Source: Dysidea avara
Lineage: Eukaryota > Porifera > Demospongiae > Dictyoceratida > Dysideidae
Direction: 5' to 3'
DNA length: 64,000 nt
Assembly (NCBI RefSeq): GCF_963678975.1
Contig: NC_089281.1
Coordinates: 28,107,151-28,171,150, forward strand
In this document: positions 34,008-44,490 of the stretch, one piece after another
Position numbering within the stretch: position 1 is the stretch's first letter
Layout of the letters: the number at the start of each line of letters is the position of its first letter
The notes under the pieces: model-generated
What the model was told of the DNA's origin: nothing
Databases searched by the model: none
Seen by the model: only the letters and a program-made list of their open reading frames with translations
Made by a program: the position numbers and the translations under genes

Positions 34008-36914
34008 TCACAAATTGTTTAGCTTATCTATAATGTTCTTAAAAGTGTCAAGGTTAATTGTGTTAATGTTGTCAATTTTCAAGTTATTCCAATCAATAAT
34101 TGTTCTTGGCAGAAAAGAATACTTATATAAATCAATTCTGGATTGCAGCTGTGCAAATTTGAGGGGATTATTGGCACGAGTATATGATACAGGGGTTGGC
34201 TGGGGTAAACAATGGTTTGGTAGCACCAGTAAGTTTTTTACAATCTTGAATAATAATATAAGTCTAGCATTTCTTCTCCTACTTTTTAAACTTGGCCATT
34301 GAAGGTAATTAAGCATATCTGTAATACTGTGTTGTTGACTGGATCTGTGCCATGGTTTATTAAGAACAAATCTTGCAGCTCGGTGTTGGATCATTTCTAA
34401 TTTGCTAACTGTTGTTTGGTGATAAGGATCCCAGATGGCTGAGCAGTATTCAATAGAAGGTAACAATAATTGTTTGTATAAGTGTTCTTTGATTTGTATT
34501 GGGGCATTATATAAATTCCTTTTCAGAAATCCAAGAAGACGGTTTGCCTTTCCACAAATATAGTTAACATGAGGTTCCCATGATAGTGTATGATGGAGGC
34601 GGATACCAAGATAGGTGTGCTCTGATACAATATTCAATGGAATATTAGACATTTTATATGTAAAAGTGCTTTTACTGTGGTGGGTTGTAAATTGTAAAAT
34701 ATTGCATTTGGGAATGTTAAATTCCATCAGCCAGTTGCTAGCCCATTGTGTTAAGGAATCTAAGTCATTTTGCAGTATTCTGTGATCGTTGGGCGTAGCT
34801 ATAGTTTTAAAGAGTAGAATGTCGTCAGCAAATAATCTAATTTCACTCTTGATGTTTGTTACAATATCGTTAATGTAAATTAGGAACAACACAGGACCAA
34901 GTACAGAACCTTGTGGAACACCAGATGTAACTTGACATGTAGAAGATCTAGAGCCTTCTACTACAACCTGTTGGGTACGACCATGAAGGAAGGACTCTAG
35001 CCACTGTAAGACAGTTCCTCTTATACCATAGTAATTTAATTTGTAGAGAAGTCTAGAATGAGCTACTCGGTCGAACGCTTTAGAAAAGTCTAATATAGCA
35101 GCATCAACTTGCAGGTTCCTGTCAATATCTTTTGCAATGTCATTAACAGTAATGAGTAGTTGAGTCTCACAGGAATGTTTTGATCTAAATCCAAACTGGT
35201 TGTCTGAAAGAATATTGTGGTCCTCCAAATGCTTCATAATTTGACTCACGATGATATGCTCCATTGTTTTACAAACTACTGAGGTGAGTGAGATAGGACG
35301 GTAGTTGCCTGGGTGAGCTTTGGAACCTTTTTTAAATATTGGGGTGACATAGGCATGCTTCCATTGTAATGGGACTTCACCAGATTCTAGTGATTGTTTG
35401 AAAATATGAGTTAGAATGGGAGATAATTCGGCAGCTGTGGCCTTCAGTACATACGGATGCAAGGAGTCAGGTCCTGGGGATTTGGATGTGTCACAGGTAC
35501 TTAACAAGTTGTAGACTCCTTGTTCGGTAATCTCAAATGTAGGTAAAGATGGAAATAAGGATGGACCTTTGTCAGGAATGTTACTATTATCTTCGGATGT
35601 AAAGACAGACTGAAAGTGTTGATTTAGGGTGTCTGCTTTTTCCACAGGATTGGTTATGATATGACCATTTATAGGATTTATTAATGTACTAATACCATTG
35701 TTTTCTTGTTTTCGTGACTTGATGTAGTGCCATAAAGACTTTTTGTTACTGTCTGGTGATGAAGTTAGGTTTGTCAGGTAGGATTTGTGTTGGTACTTTA
35801 GTTTATGATCTATCTCTTTTTGTAATGATTTATATTCATTCCAGTCACTATCTCGACAATAACGCTTTGCTCTTCTATAAACTCTTTGCTTTTTACGTAC
35901 GAGTCGTTTTAAAGCAGAAGACAGCCAGGGAAGGTGAATTCTTGTACTTAATTTCTTGGTAGGAGTATGAGTGTTTATTATTTCTTGTAAATTTTGTAAG
36001 AAGAAGGACCAATTTTCATCTAAGCTTTGGGGTGATGCTTGATTTATTTCAAAGTAATCATGTGACAAGTCTGATAATTCCTCTCTTATTTTTTCCCAGT
36101 CAGCTAGCTTGTAAAGGTAAACAGTTCTGGGATGTTGTTTGATTACACGTTTAGGAATCTTGATGGACACTAAAACAACGTCGTGGTCACTCAAGCCTGG
36201 AAGTGGTTCACATGATATCACAGAATTAGGATTAGTAGTAAAGCATAAGTCTAAAACATTTTGAGCTCTTGTAGGGAAGGTGACTAACTGAGACAGTTGG
36301 TAGTTGTGTGATAAGTCAATAAGTCTTTCACGAAAGTGACATGATACATAGGAATTTATTAGTGTACTGTTTTCCCAGTCAATACCTGGACAATTAAAGT
36401 CACCTCCAAGAATGATGTGAGTGTGGGGATACTTTTGCTTAATCGTGTCTATGGAAGACTGCAAGTTGTCAAGTATTGTATCACTTGAGTGAGGAGGACA
36501 GTAAAAGGAGCCAACGATAAAGTCATTGTTCTTATCAAGATGAACGTGAGCCCACACTATTTCAATAGTTGAATTGTCATTAATTTGTGTACATGGTATA
36601 GAGCTCTTTATGGAAATAAACACACCACCACCAGAAGTGTTTCCGTCTTTTCTGTATGTTTGATAATTATTTGGGAAAACCTCAGAGTTTAGAATAGATT
36701 CATTCAAATGTGATTCTGTCCCTATAATGATGTCAATTGCATAGGTAACCAGAAAAACTTCAAGTTGGGTTCGTTTGTTAGTAACACTACAGAAATTTAC
36801 AATAGAGAGTTTCAAATCACTTAATACATTATTTGAGTTTGGGTTATTAGTAGAGTTATTAAATACCTGTGAATTTGAGTCAGGATTTGAGTTAGTTATA
36901 GTGGAAACAGGGAG
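34008..36914 (-). CDS. Retrotransposon ORF2: APE endonuclease and reverse transcriptase
   Basis: The frame is open from the codon after the ORF1 stop (36914) to its own stop at 34008-34010, about 968 codons. The N-terminal part is an apurinic-type endonuclease with GTESHLNESI, IILGGDFNCPGIDW and GLSDHDVVLV. The central part is a reverse transcriptase with NYRPISLTSVVCKTMEH, AILDFSKAFDRV, SGVPQGSVLGPVLF and the catalytic FADD. The C-terminus has SAIWDPYH and a SFLPRTIIDWNNL tail. The protein nicks DNA and copies its RNA at the nick. It has no ATG until 35264, within the reverse transcriptase; 36815 is only a TTG. It is in the same frame as ORF1, so production probably needs reading through the UGA or re-initiation at a non-AUG codon. 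Confidence 0.9.
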   Translation of the reverse strand, partial: LPVSTITNSNPDSNSQVFNNSTNNPNSNNVLSDLKLSIVNFCSVTNKRTQLEVFLVTYAIDIIIGTESHLNESILNSEVFPNNYQTYRKDGNTSGGGVFISIKSSIPCTQINDNSTIEIVWAHVHLDKNNDFIVGSFYCPPHSSDTILDNLQSSIDTIKQKYPHTHIILGGDFNCPGIDWENSTLINSYVSCHFRERLIDLSHNYQLSQLVTFPTRAQNVLDLCFTTNPNSVISCEPLPGLSDHDVVLVSIKIPKRVIKQHPRTVYLYKLADWEKIREELSDLSHDYFEINQASPQSLDENWSFFLQNLQEIINTHTPTKKLSTRIHLPWLSSALKRLVRKKQRVYRRAKRYCRDSDWNEYKSLQKEIDHKLKYQHKSYLTNLTSSPDSNKKSLWHYIKSRKQENNGISTLINPINGHIITNPVEKADTLNQHFQSVFTSEDNSNIPDKGPSLFPSLPTFEITEQGVYNLLSTCDTSKSPGPDSLHPYVLKATAAELSPILTHIFKQSLESGEVPLQWKHAYVTPIFKKGSKAHPGNYRPISLTSVVCKTMEHIIVSQIMKHLEDHNILSDNQFGFRSKHSCETQLLITVNDIAKDIDRNLQVDAAILDFSKAFDRVAHSRLLYKLNYYGIRGTVLQWLESFLHGRTQQVVVEGSRSSTCQVTSGVPQGSVLGPVLFLIYINDIVTNIKSEIRLFADDILLFKTIATPNDHRILQNDLDSLTQWASNWLMEFNIPKCNILQFTTHHSKSTFTYKMSNIPLNIVSEHTYLGIRLHHTLSWEPHVNYICGKANRLLGFLKRNLYNAPIQIKEHLYKQLLLPSIEYCSAIWDPYHQTTVSKLEMIQHRAARFVLNKPWHRSSQQHSITDMLNYLQWPSLKSRRRNARLILLFKIVKNLLVLPNHCLPQPTPVSYTRANNPLKFAQLQSRIDLYKYSFLPRTIIDWNNLKIDNINTINLDTFKNIIDKLNNL

Positions 36915-37904
36915 TCAGGATGACTCCATGCTTGTGGCAGAGGTATTATTAAGTGGCTGTGCTGATACAGTTACATACTCTAATTTGTTACCATCTGTAC
37001 TCACTTTGCAGTGAAGCTTGTTGTTGAGGTATAAGGAATCATTTCTTATTTTGATGTATCTCCGTTCGGTACCATTGTCAATTAGGGATCTCCTTTCCTT
37101 CAACAATAAGCGTTCCTTTTGACGCTCCTGGGGAGTTAGATCAGGTTTTATGTAGATTGGAGCTTCAAGCTTAGACTTAGAACTTAGGATGTCAATTGCT
37201 GTGTTTGAACGAAGGAACTTCACCAGAAGGGGTCTGGGACGCTCACTCTTTTGGTCATACTTGCCGAGACGATACAAATCTTTTATATCACTAGGTTCAA
37301 TGTCAATATCAGTTGCAGACAGAGCCTCCATCACGTTTTCCATGTCCTTTTTCATTCGGAGTTGTCTGTTGGTATTTTGGGGATTTTCTGCTACACCATA
37401 CACAACGATGTTGAATTTCCTATCAATGTTGGTGGCATTTTGATAGACAGTGTTTGAAACTTTGTCAACAACTGGAGCACGAACAGTTTGAGTAGAAGTC
37501 TGCTGTGGTTGATTAACAAGGTCTAGTTTGCGTTTAAGATCATTTAGAGAAGTTTGAAGTGTAGTAATGGTCGACATTAAGCTGTCTATTTCTGCCTTCT
37601 GCGCTTGGATCTCACAGTATAGACAGAAGAACGTGTGTTCTTCGCCAGCATCTCTTAATGTCGCGAAGTTCGTTGCTGATAACCCAGTGCATCTACGATG
37701 TACCCACGCGTCACAGTAGCCTTCACAATAGATTGCATCATCACCTTTCCTGTGCTTTGTAGCTTCTTTAATTACTTCATCGCATATTGGGCAAGTACTG
37801 TTTCTTTTGGGTTTCTTCTCGCGCTGGTTTGAGCTGTCTTTAGATCTCGGTCGTTTCAACGGCAGTAAACCTGGACTGGGAGTTGAAATTGCGTTCAACG
37901 ACAT
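36915..37904 (-). CDS. Retrotransposon ORF1: PHD finger and RNA-binding protein
   Basis: 329 codons run from ATG at 37904 to the UGA at 36917-36915. Residues about 38-98 form a PHD-like zinc finger (CPICDEVI, DAIYCEGYCDAWVHRRC, FFCLYC). A short coiled coil follows (about 100-130), then an RRM-like region beginning RKFNIVVYGVAE and containing RPRPLLVKFLRS. PHD-bearing ORF1 proteins are known from the CR1 group; they bind the element RNA, and the PHD may contact chromatin (inference). The stop is followed by CTC, and the next frame continues in register into ORF2. Confidence 0.85.
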   Translation of the reverse strand: MSLNAISTPSPGLLPLKRPRSKDSSNQREKKPKRNSTCPICDEVIKEATKHRKGDDAIYCEGYCDAWVHRRCTGLSATNFATLRDAGEEHTFFCLYCEIQAQKAEIDSLMSTITTLQTSLNDLKRKLDLVNQPQQTSTQTVRAPVVDKVSNTVYQNATNIDRKFNIVVYGVAENPQNTNRQLRMKKDMENVMEALSATDIDIEPSDIKDLYRLGKYDQKSERPRPLLVKFLRSNTAIDILSSKSKLEAPIYIKPDLTPQERQKERLLLKERRSLIDNGTERRYIKIRNDSLYLNNKLHCKVSTDGNKLEYVTVSAQPLNNTSATSMESS

Positions 37905-38104
37905 TTCTGTTCACGAAGGGGAAGGAAAGCACAACTTTTCTTCAGGAATATCTTCTTGGCAGCTTACTTTCAAGGAGACGACAAAAGTAGCTGCATACCA
38001 CAATCGAATTTTTTATTTTTTTCATGATGGTATTCACTATGTGGGACTGCTCACACAGTGACACTGAAACTGCCTCACACTCTTGGCCCTCACTCTCACA
38101 CATC

Positions 38105-38895
38105 CAGGGGAGTAGCCAGGATTTTTTGAAGGGGGGTTCCAACAGCAGTATTGAAGCAGGGGTCTGGGGGCACTGAGACTTTCAATATTTTAATGAATAA
38201 AAACTCAGCAAATTGCTATATTTTATGCAAAAAGTACATTAATTATAATGCATATAATTGCCCCTGGGATGAAGCTAGTACTAGATAAAGCTACCTAGTG
38301 GAAACAGACAGCATAACACATAGAGACACATGTATATACGTAGTGATCTGTAAATGATAGTTACCTCACTGGTATAGAAATCACAAATCCACTGATACAA
38401 ATGTCACGACTTACAATCAAAACATTATAACTATACAAATATGCATAGCACAAATTCATTTTGCATAACACAAGTGATAAATTACTGGAGTTCTATATCC
38501 TTAAATACTACAAACCAAAGCTACAGCAGTATAAGATCATGTTCAGTTTTGCATTTAATGTTAGAATGTCTGAAAAACTTCATATGGATATGGATATTTA
38601 CATACATGTTCTATTAGAGTATACCTGACTGCTCTATTAGGGTATATACCAGACTGCTCTATTAGAGTATATCGATCTTCTTAAACAAGTTTTGAAGAGG
38701 GCTCATGTTACTTCTGTGTACCTTCCCTGAGAGATGAATGCAAGCTTTATCAATTGTTGTGCTGTGCCATTACATTATATTACTCACTCATTTTGTCCTG
38801 CCACACTAAATGGTGTGTTGGGGTCCTGCCTTGTAGAAGTCTTATTTTACAGGGGGTTCCTGAACTCCTGGGAACCCCCCCTCCCTACGCCCCTG
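38105..38895. mobile_element. hAT-type MITE (CAGGGG..GTAGCC ends)
   Basis: The left end CAGGGGAGTAGCCAGGA and the right end, reverse-complemented CAGGGGCGTAGGGAGG, form an imperfect inverted repeat. Three inverted copies of the CTCTAATAGAGCAGTC motif lie at 38610-38672. GGGGGTTCC and AACCCCCC words mark both subterminal regions. The 8-bp flanks do not match, so the target duplication is lost or the ends are slightly misplaced. Confidence 0.65.
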
Positions 38896-39042
38896 ATACC
38901 TCAACACGCCACGAATCGAGATTCACGACTAGGGGTTTTACTCGGGTTTTACTCTTTTCACCATGCACCTTTCATAACCCTTACGTAATATTAAGCTCAA
39001 AGGCATCCAGACTTCCTACTGTAGTTGTTGCTCTCTCTCTCT

Positions 39043-39186
39043 TCGACTTTAGGGCACGCATCTAGTAGTTGCCGCGAGTAGTCGACTTTAGGGGATGCGT
39101 CCAGTAGTTGCCGCGAGTAGTAGACTTTAGGGGAAGCGTCCAGTAGTTGCCACGAGTAGTAGACTTTAGGGGAAGCGTCTAGTAGT
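39043..39186. repeat. Tandem repeat, 39-bp unit, about 3.7 copies
   Basis: The unit begins GACTTTAGGGGAAGCGTCCA and ends TTGCCGCGAGTAG. Copies start at about 39043, 39082, 39121 and 39160 with few differences. It is GC-richer than its surroundings. Confidence 0.9.
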
Positions 39187-39415
39187 GTTAGCGTTAGGGT
39201 TAGAGTTCAGCTTTGGTTTCTTCTTCACCTTTAGGGTTAGGTTCTTCTTACCAGTGTTGGGAGTAACGCGTTACTTAGTCTATGTAACGCGTTACGTAAT
39301 ATTATTACTTTTGTGGTAACAAAGTAATATAACGAAATACGCTATAAAAACAGGTAATATAACGCAAGCTACTTTACTTACAAAAGTAACGCGTTACCTA
39401 TAAGTAATATAGTTA

Positions 39416-39709
39416 CTGTAACGCATAGGCGATCCCCCCCCCCCCTGTTAAAAAATAACTTTTAAAAAATCTTGGGGAAAAGTTGCTGTATAGATTGGCA
39501 TTGTTGTTTTTAGCATTTTTCATGTTTTTAGAACAAATTTTAGGCTGTTTTCAAGCCTTTAAATTGCAAAAATCCTGCAGCTTCTGGGGGTTGCACCCCC
39601 AGACCCCCCTGAAAATTCTACTTTATACTATAGCCAAACAACAATAGTTATGCTGTTCCCTACTGGGCCCCCCCTGTAGGTCAGGTCTAGAATCGCCACT
39701 GCTGTAACG
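39416..39709. mobile_element. Nested hAT MITE with target duplication CTGTAACG
   Basis: The element is 39424-39701 (278 bp). The left end CATAGGCGATCC and the right end, reverse-complemented CAGTGGCGATTCTAGA, match the hAT pattern. CTGTAACG flanks it on both sides (39416-39423 and 39702-39709), copied from the host element's own TAACG-rich subterminal region. The body contains GGTTGCACCCCCAGACCCCC, shared with 13690-13868. Confidence 0.95.
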
Positions 39710-39800
39710 AGTCTAATATTACGTAATATTATTACTACAAGTAACGAAGTTACTAATCTCGTTAGTTATCCCCTGAGTAACGCCTAGCCACAATGAAGTA

Positions 39801-40211
39801 ATGCACTTGTCAATTTCATGCCCCACCTCCCCACCCCCGGGCGTCCCCACACCCCAGGTGGGGATTTGACATTGCTTCTTGTCCCCACCCCTGGGGCAAT
39901 TGACAGTTGTCCAATTCACTGACCGATTTTCGGTAGTTGCAATTCTAAACAATAAAATCACACTTGCTATCATTTTACTAGGCACAGGGCAGGTTTATTA
40001 TACTAGTTGCATGCATGAAATATGCGCTTAGTCATCCTTGAGGTGTTGTCAAATCCCCTACTATGGGGGTGGGGACATAGTGGGGATTTGACAGCCGATT
40101 TTGCCCCAGTAGTGGGGAATTTGACACTACGATTTGTCAAATCCCCTGTATTCCCCCACCCCCCCCCCCCCCCCGGGGGTGGGGGGTGGGGCATGAAATT
40201 GACAAGTGCAT
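39801..40211. repeat. Inverted-repeat unit with GATTTGAC words
   Basis: ATGCACTTGTCAATTTCATG at 39801 is the reverse complement of the right end (to 40211). Inside, GGGGATTTGAC/GTCAAATCCCC words appear at least five times, amid C- and G-rich runs. It is likely a third transposon inserted into the 39252-40470 element; its target duplication is not clear. Confidence 0.6.
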
Positions 40212-40494
40212 AACGAGGCCTACTGAATTAAGTTTATTCACCAGCTTCTTACTTAACCAAAATTTGCATATTGTCCAAAAACGCAATCATGTCGCGTGAT
40301 AAGGTGGTAGTTTCACACGTGACAGCTTAAGGCTGTGGACACAAAGTAATATAATATGCAATAATATTACAGTTACTTTATTTTATGGGTAATATGTAAC
40401 TGTAACTAAATAGTTCAGTTGTAAGTAATATGTAACTAGTTACTTTTACAAAGTAACTTGCCCAACACTGCTTCTTACTATATACAGCTCACGA

Positions 40495-41875
40495 CTAGCC
40501 TGCGCGGGCCAATTTTTTTTTGGGCCCACTTCTGACTTAGAAAATTTTTCTCGTTTGGTGAACTTACCGTTTTTGTTTGTTTTACGTAAAGTCACATTAC
40601 TCAGGGGGTTGGTGAATCTCGGGGACAAAACCCTCGAATCAACCCAGCTGGGTTCCTCGAGGTTCTTCTTCTCAAGTGATGTAGCGAAGTCAAGGAGCGA
40701 ATTATACAGGAAGCTAGTCTTACTACAGTAGGTGAAGATTTCCTTTGCCAACTCACAACACACGAGATGACTGAAACAGATTCGCCATGGGCTGAACTTG
40801 CTGGGAGTGGAGGAAATGAAGGCTATAAGAACATGAAATGGTGAACACTGAATATATCTATATGGTATGATAGTGTAAACTGCAATTGTTGGTTAGTTGG
40901 ATTTCCTGAGACTGCATGAGTAGCTATCTTCATTTGATATGCCAGTATGTCAGTCATTCAGTGTCCAGTTCAGGTGACCCCACCAAAAGCACAGCTAAGT
41001 TTGCATCATTTACTCAGGTGAATTGGCAGGGAAGCACTCATTTTTTGTGGGTCCACTTCTGAGTTAGAAAATTTTTACATTTTGTGAATTTACCGTTTTT
41101 GTTTGTTTCACGGAAGTCACATTGTTCAGGCATAGATTATATATTCCCCACCTAGGGAATATATAATCGGATCATCGATAAAACACGATCATGGGAGATT
41201 TAAAGTAGTCCTAACCCATACCCTAACTCTAATCCTACTAACCCGGTTTCCTAACTCCTAATCCTAATCTAGCTCCTAACCTAACTCCTAACCTAACCTA
41301 ATTCGACATGATCGTGCTTTATCGTTGATCCTATATAATCTATGGCTTGCCATTTTCTAATCCTTTTAGTGTGCACATGCAGTACTAGTTTCAGTAGTAG
41401 GTGTTCTAGAAGCAGTTCCGTTGGGAGCTTTAACATATACCATTATTCTATTGTAATCCAATACTATAGTGCTGCTGTGGTGAAACTTTATGTTTACTAA
41501 AGGAGATCGGTCATGCATCATAGTCCCGGGCATGTCTATGTTTGTATGTTAGAAGTGGTGCTGCTAATCACGTATTTGAATAATTGTTATGTGGTTGGCA
41601 TATTTGATGACGCAATGTGTGTTAATATCGCTCATTGTTTCAAATTGTCACAGGGATGCACTGGTATAGAGCAGATGACTCAGGGGACATTGGAGCTGAA
41701 GGCAAAGACCTGCTTCAAGGCAGGCATCTGATGACACAGCTGAAAGATGAGCTAAGGAACGAGACGGGTATCACCAAATAGCCGAGCTTAACCTTGCAGT
41801 GTAAGGGGGTGGGGCTAGACTGATGATAGTCATGTGAGACAGAGATAGTATTTAGTGGTTTTCTACAATGTTGGT
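40495..41875. repeat. Palindrome, left arm (pairs with 44955-46322)
   Basis: This 1.38-kb stretch is a near-identical reverse complement of 44955-46322. Small indels separate the arms, for example near 41540 against 45270. Both arms carry the same internal MITE, so the MITE predates the inverted duplication. The arm starts about 25 bp after the hAT element at 39252-40470. Confidence 0.95.
41131..41344. mobile_element. MITE with CATAGATTATAT ends (left-arm copy)
   Basis: The ends CATAGATTATATA..GGATCATCGATAAA and the reverse-complement of GATCCTATATAATCTATG are inverted repeats. The middle is a run of degenerate CCTAAC words. GATTATATATTCCC and GGGAATATATAATC form a 14-bp perfect hairpin at 41134-41168. 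The reverse copy lies at 45479-45692. Confidence 0.75.
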
Positions 41876-44260
41876 TTTCTACAATAAACATAATTGAAGC
41901 CTTACTACAGAGCCCAGTGGGAATGGTAGCACGGACCATAAAGGTGGGTGTGGTGATATGTTGTTGCCATCTTGGTGTGTGTTGTGAGGGCCATGTACTT
42001 CTCCAGCCTCAGATTGGCTGTGTTGCCAAGGGGATAAGGGAAGCATTTATTGACTATAACAAAGTGTCCACCCACATGATCAAAGCTGCTGCAGGACAGG
42101 TGAGCACCAACCACATTCACACAACTATTATTGTTGCCATGGTTACACAAAGGAGCATCATCTCACAAACTACAATTGTGATGTTACCGTCTTAAAGAGT
42201 TCTACTTCATCGTGAAGAAACCATGGCAACCAGTGGCATGTACATGTGAGCAGATGCTACAGTATGTAACCAGTCCTGTCCATTTATCTATCTGTCATCA
42301 CAGGACTAATCTTGACTACAGACATTCAAGAAACACACTTCACAAGTCTTAGTTATATACATATACTATCTATGAGAACACTCACCAGATAAGATCCTCA
42401 AGTGGGATAGTAAGAGTATTTGTATTAGTACACCATCATCAATACCTCTATAGGCATCATTAGAAAGTACTGGTTCCAGTCCAAAAAGATTGCTGTTGTG
42501 TATTTTTGCTTATTTGCAAAAAGTACATCGTCTGACCGTGGGGTATGTTCTTGTAATGCAACTGTGTGGCAGTCATTTGACAATTTTCATTAAGTGTGAT
42601 AACATACAGCATGTATGTGGCATTTACATATGCATATCTAGTATGACATAGCTGTAACTGTTCTCATGACACCTAGTTGTCACTGCTAATGTGTGCATGC
42701 CATTGCTGTAGAGCAGGGTTTTACAGGTGGGGAGGAGGGGGTTCACAAAATTTAATTTCACAGATTGGCAGTTCTCCATGCAAATTTCCCCATTCAAAAT
42801 TTGCAGTAGTTTACTCAAAGTGGCATTCCCGTTTATGTGATGTCAACAATTGATTAAACTACCACATTGTCACTTTATAATGAATCCAAAGAACAAATTG
42901 TTAGAGAAAGGGCCTATATATGTACTACCATATCAGATTGGTTTGTTAGTCAGCTTGATAATAATGATTAATGGTGCACCCTCCTTGCTATCTAAGCCAA
43001 AATTTTCTATTTACTATCATTTGTTTCCAACAGAGAATTGAAGTTCCCAGCTATGAAATTCTGTTACAGACTGGTGGATTAATGAACTTAAGGTGACTGA
43101 TATGTTTATAAGGATGATGACTGATAGTGAAACTTTTTGTATCTTGTACAGGACGGATTCTTTAATCCCAATGATGACATGCACAAGTAAACCATGTGTT
43201 TGTGTTGCATGTTTTGTTATACTTACAAGGATGACATTTCTTACACTATAATATGTATTGTACACTGACTCAAATTTAAATATTGTGTTAAATAATGATC
43301 TGAGGTGTTTCTTGAATGTCAGTAGACTCAGTATAGGTTTGTCCTGTGATGGACGGAAAGACAGACAGATAAATGGACATGACTGGTTACATACTGTAGC
43401 ATGTACTCACTTGTACATGCCACCGGTTGCCATGGCGTCATTAGTTTTCTTCACTGATGAAGTAGAACTCTTTAAGGTTACGGTAACATCACAATTCATC
43501 TCATTATGAAATACCACAGTCAACACCTGTGACAAGATCACACAACCTCACAAGATAATACACAAGTAACTGGTTCCCACATATCACCTTTATTTTGTAC
43601 CATGCGATTTGTCACAGCAGTGGCAACAGTATCGATATGCTGCACAAAACGGTTTGCTAGACAATGGCTTTGTTAGCTTATAGTATAGTTGAAAACACCC
43701 ACAGCCTTCCCAAATAGCACTACTAACAAACCAACTGCTGCCACAATAAACATATCATAGGAGTGGTCATTAATACAGTACACGAGTTTCATGTCCCAAC
43801 AACGGACCAAGTTAAACACCAATTGGGACCTATATACTTGACACGGTCACTACTGTATATTGAGGTAGTCTTATAAATGAGGTCATGAAGTACATCTCAG
43901 TTGTGTTTGGGACCTATATACTTGACAAGGTCACTATATTGAAGTGGTCTTACAACTCTTGGCCTAGTGACATGACCGTATTTGTCATAGTGGGTTCACT
44001 CATTTTATTACAGCCACACAACACCCAAAACACTACAGCAGAACCCCTCTATACAAGAGAATAATTATACTTTATAGTTTACGCCAGCACAAAGGAAGAG
44101 AAGTTCCACTGTATCACACAGAAATGATAAGATCACGCACCTCTCTTTGCTGTCTAGTTCAAATCATCAGAAGGTGTGTACTCTGCTGTCATGTGACATC
44201 ACATGAGCTTATATGACATCATCACAGGAACTAGAAGACAAGATCAATCTGCTACAATAA
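41654..44260 (+). pseudogene. Degenerate inverted copy of the small gene at 44401-45161
   Basis: The exon at 41654-41767 (ATG 41656; MHWYRADDSGDIG, then HLMTQLKDELRNETG) and the last exon at 44228-44260 (ELEDKINLLQ, stop) match the minus-strand gene of the palindrome's right half. The two exons between them in that gene are not found on this side, where 41876-44170 is unrelated DNA. Two further exon-like stretches lie there: 42000-42098, containing AKGIREAFIDYNKVST before a GTGAGC donor, and 43031-43089, containing RIEVPSYEILLQTGGLMNL before GTGACT. They share phase with each other but not with the flanking exons. I infer a broken or rearranged copy. Confidence 0.35.
41876..44170. other. Unpaired interior of the palindrome (left side)
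   Basis: This 2.3-kb stretch has no counterpart in the right half, where only about 460 bp separate the arms. It contains a partial direct duplication, GGGACCTATATACTTGACA at 43826 and 43909. No transposon ends were defined. Confidence 0.5.
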
Positions 44261-44490
44261 CTGGAAGAAGCTCAAAAGAAAATGGTAATTAGCATTATCT
44301 GTTGTACCTGACTAGCTCTCTCTTCCTAACAACCAATCAGAATAGCTCGAAGTTTAAAGACGTCAATGCTAATTACCATTTTCTTTTGAGCTTCTTCCAG
44401 TTATTGTAGCAGATTGATCTTGTCTTCTAGTTCCTGTGATGATGTCATATAAGCTCATGTGATGTCACATGACAGCAGAGTACACACCTT
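44171..44490. repeat. Central hairpin of the palindrome
   Basis: Positions 44171-44296 are an almost exact reverse complement of 44364-44490, with a 67-bp loop. Both arms contain the same terminal exon (GAACTAGAAGACAAGATCAA onwards). This is the innermost part of the large palindrome. Confidence 0.9.

Larger units (their letters stand above)
33935..38095 (-). mobile_element. CR1/L2-type non-LTR retrotransposon, near full length
   Basis: Two open frames lie in the order ORF1 (PHD-type zinc finger) and ORF2 (endonuclease and reverse transcriptase), with no RNase H domain and no long terminal repeats. The 3' end on the minus strand finishes in an ATAATGATAAT-type microsatellite (33940-33960), as is usual for CR1/L2 elements. 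The 5' end is near 38095, just before a hAT-type element begins at 38105. Both frames are open over their whole length, suggesting a recent insertion, possibly still active. No target duplication was identified. Confidence 0.85.
39244..40478. mobile_element. hAT element with target duplication CTTCTTAC
   Basis: The element is 39252-40470 (1219 bp). The ends CAGTGTTGGGAGTAAC and, reverse-complemented, CAGTGTTGGGCAAGTTAC are inverted repeats. CTTCTTAC stands on both sides (39244-39251 and 40471-40478). Subterminal DNA is packed with TAACGCGTTAC and GTAATATTA words on both ends. The interior holds a second complete hAT MITE and a third inverted-repeat unit. No transposase is present. Confidence 0.95.

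Noticed and set aside
39043-39186. Regular 39-bp repeats considered as a CRISPR array
   Set aside because: The units are contiguous with no unique spacers, and the genome is eukaryotic.
39187-39251. TTAGGGTTAG-like words here and CCTAAC words at 41210-41310 considered as telomeric repeats
   Set aside because: The words are few and degenerate, and those at 41210 lie inside a MITE.
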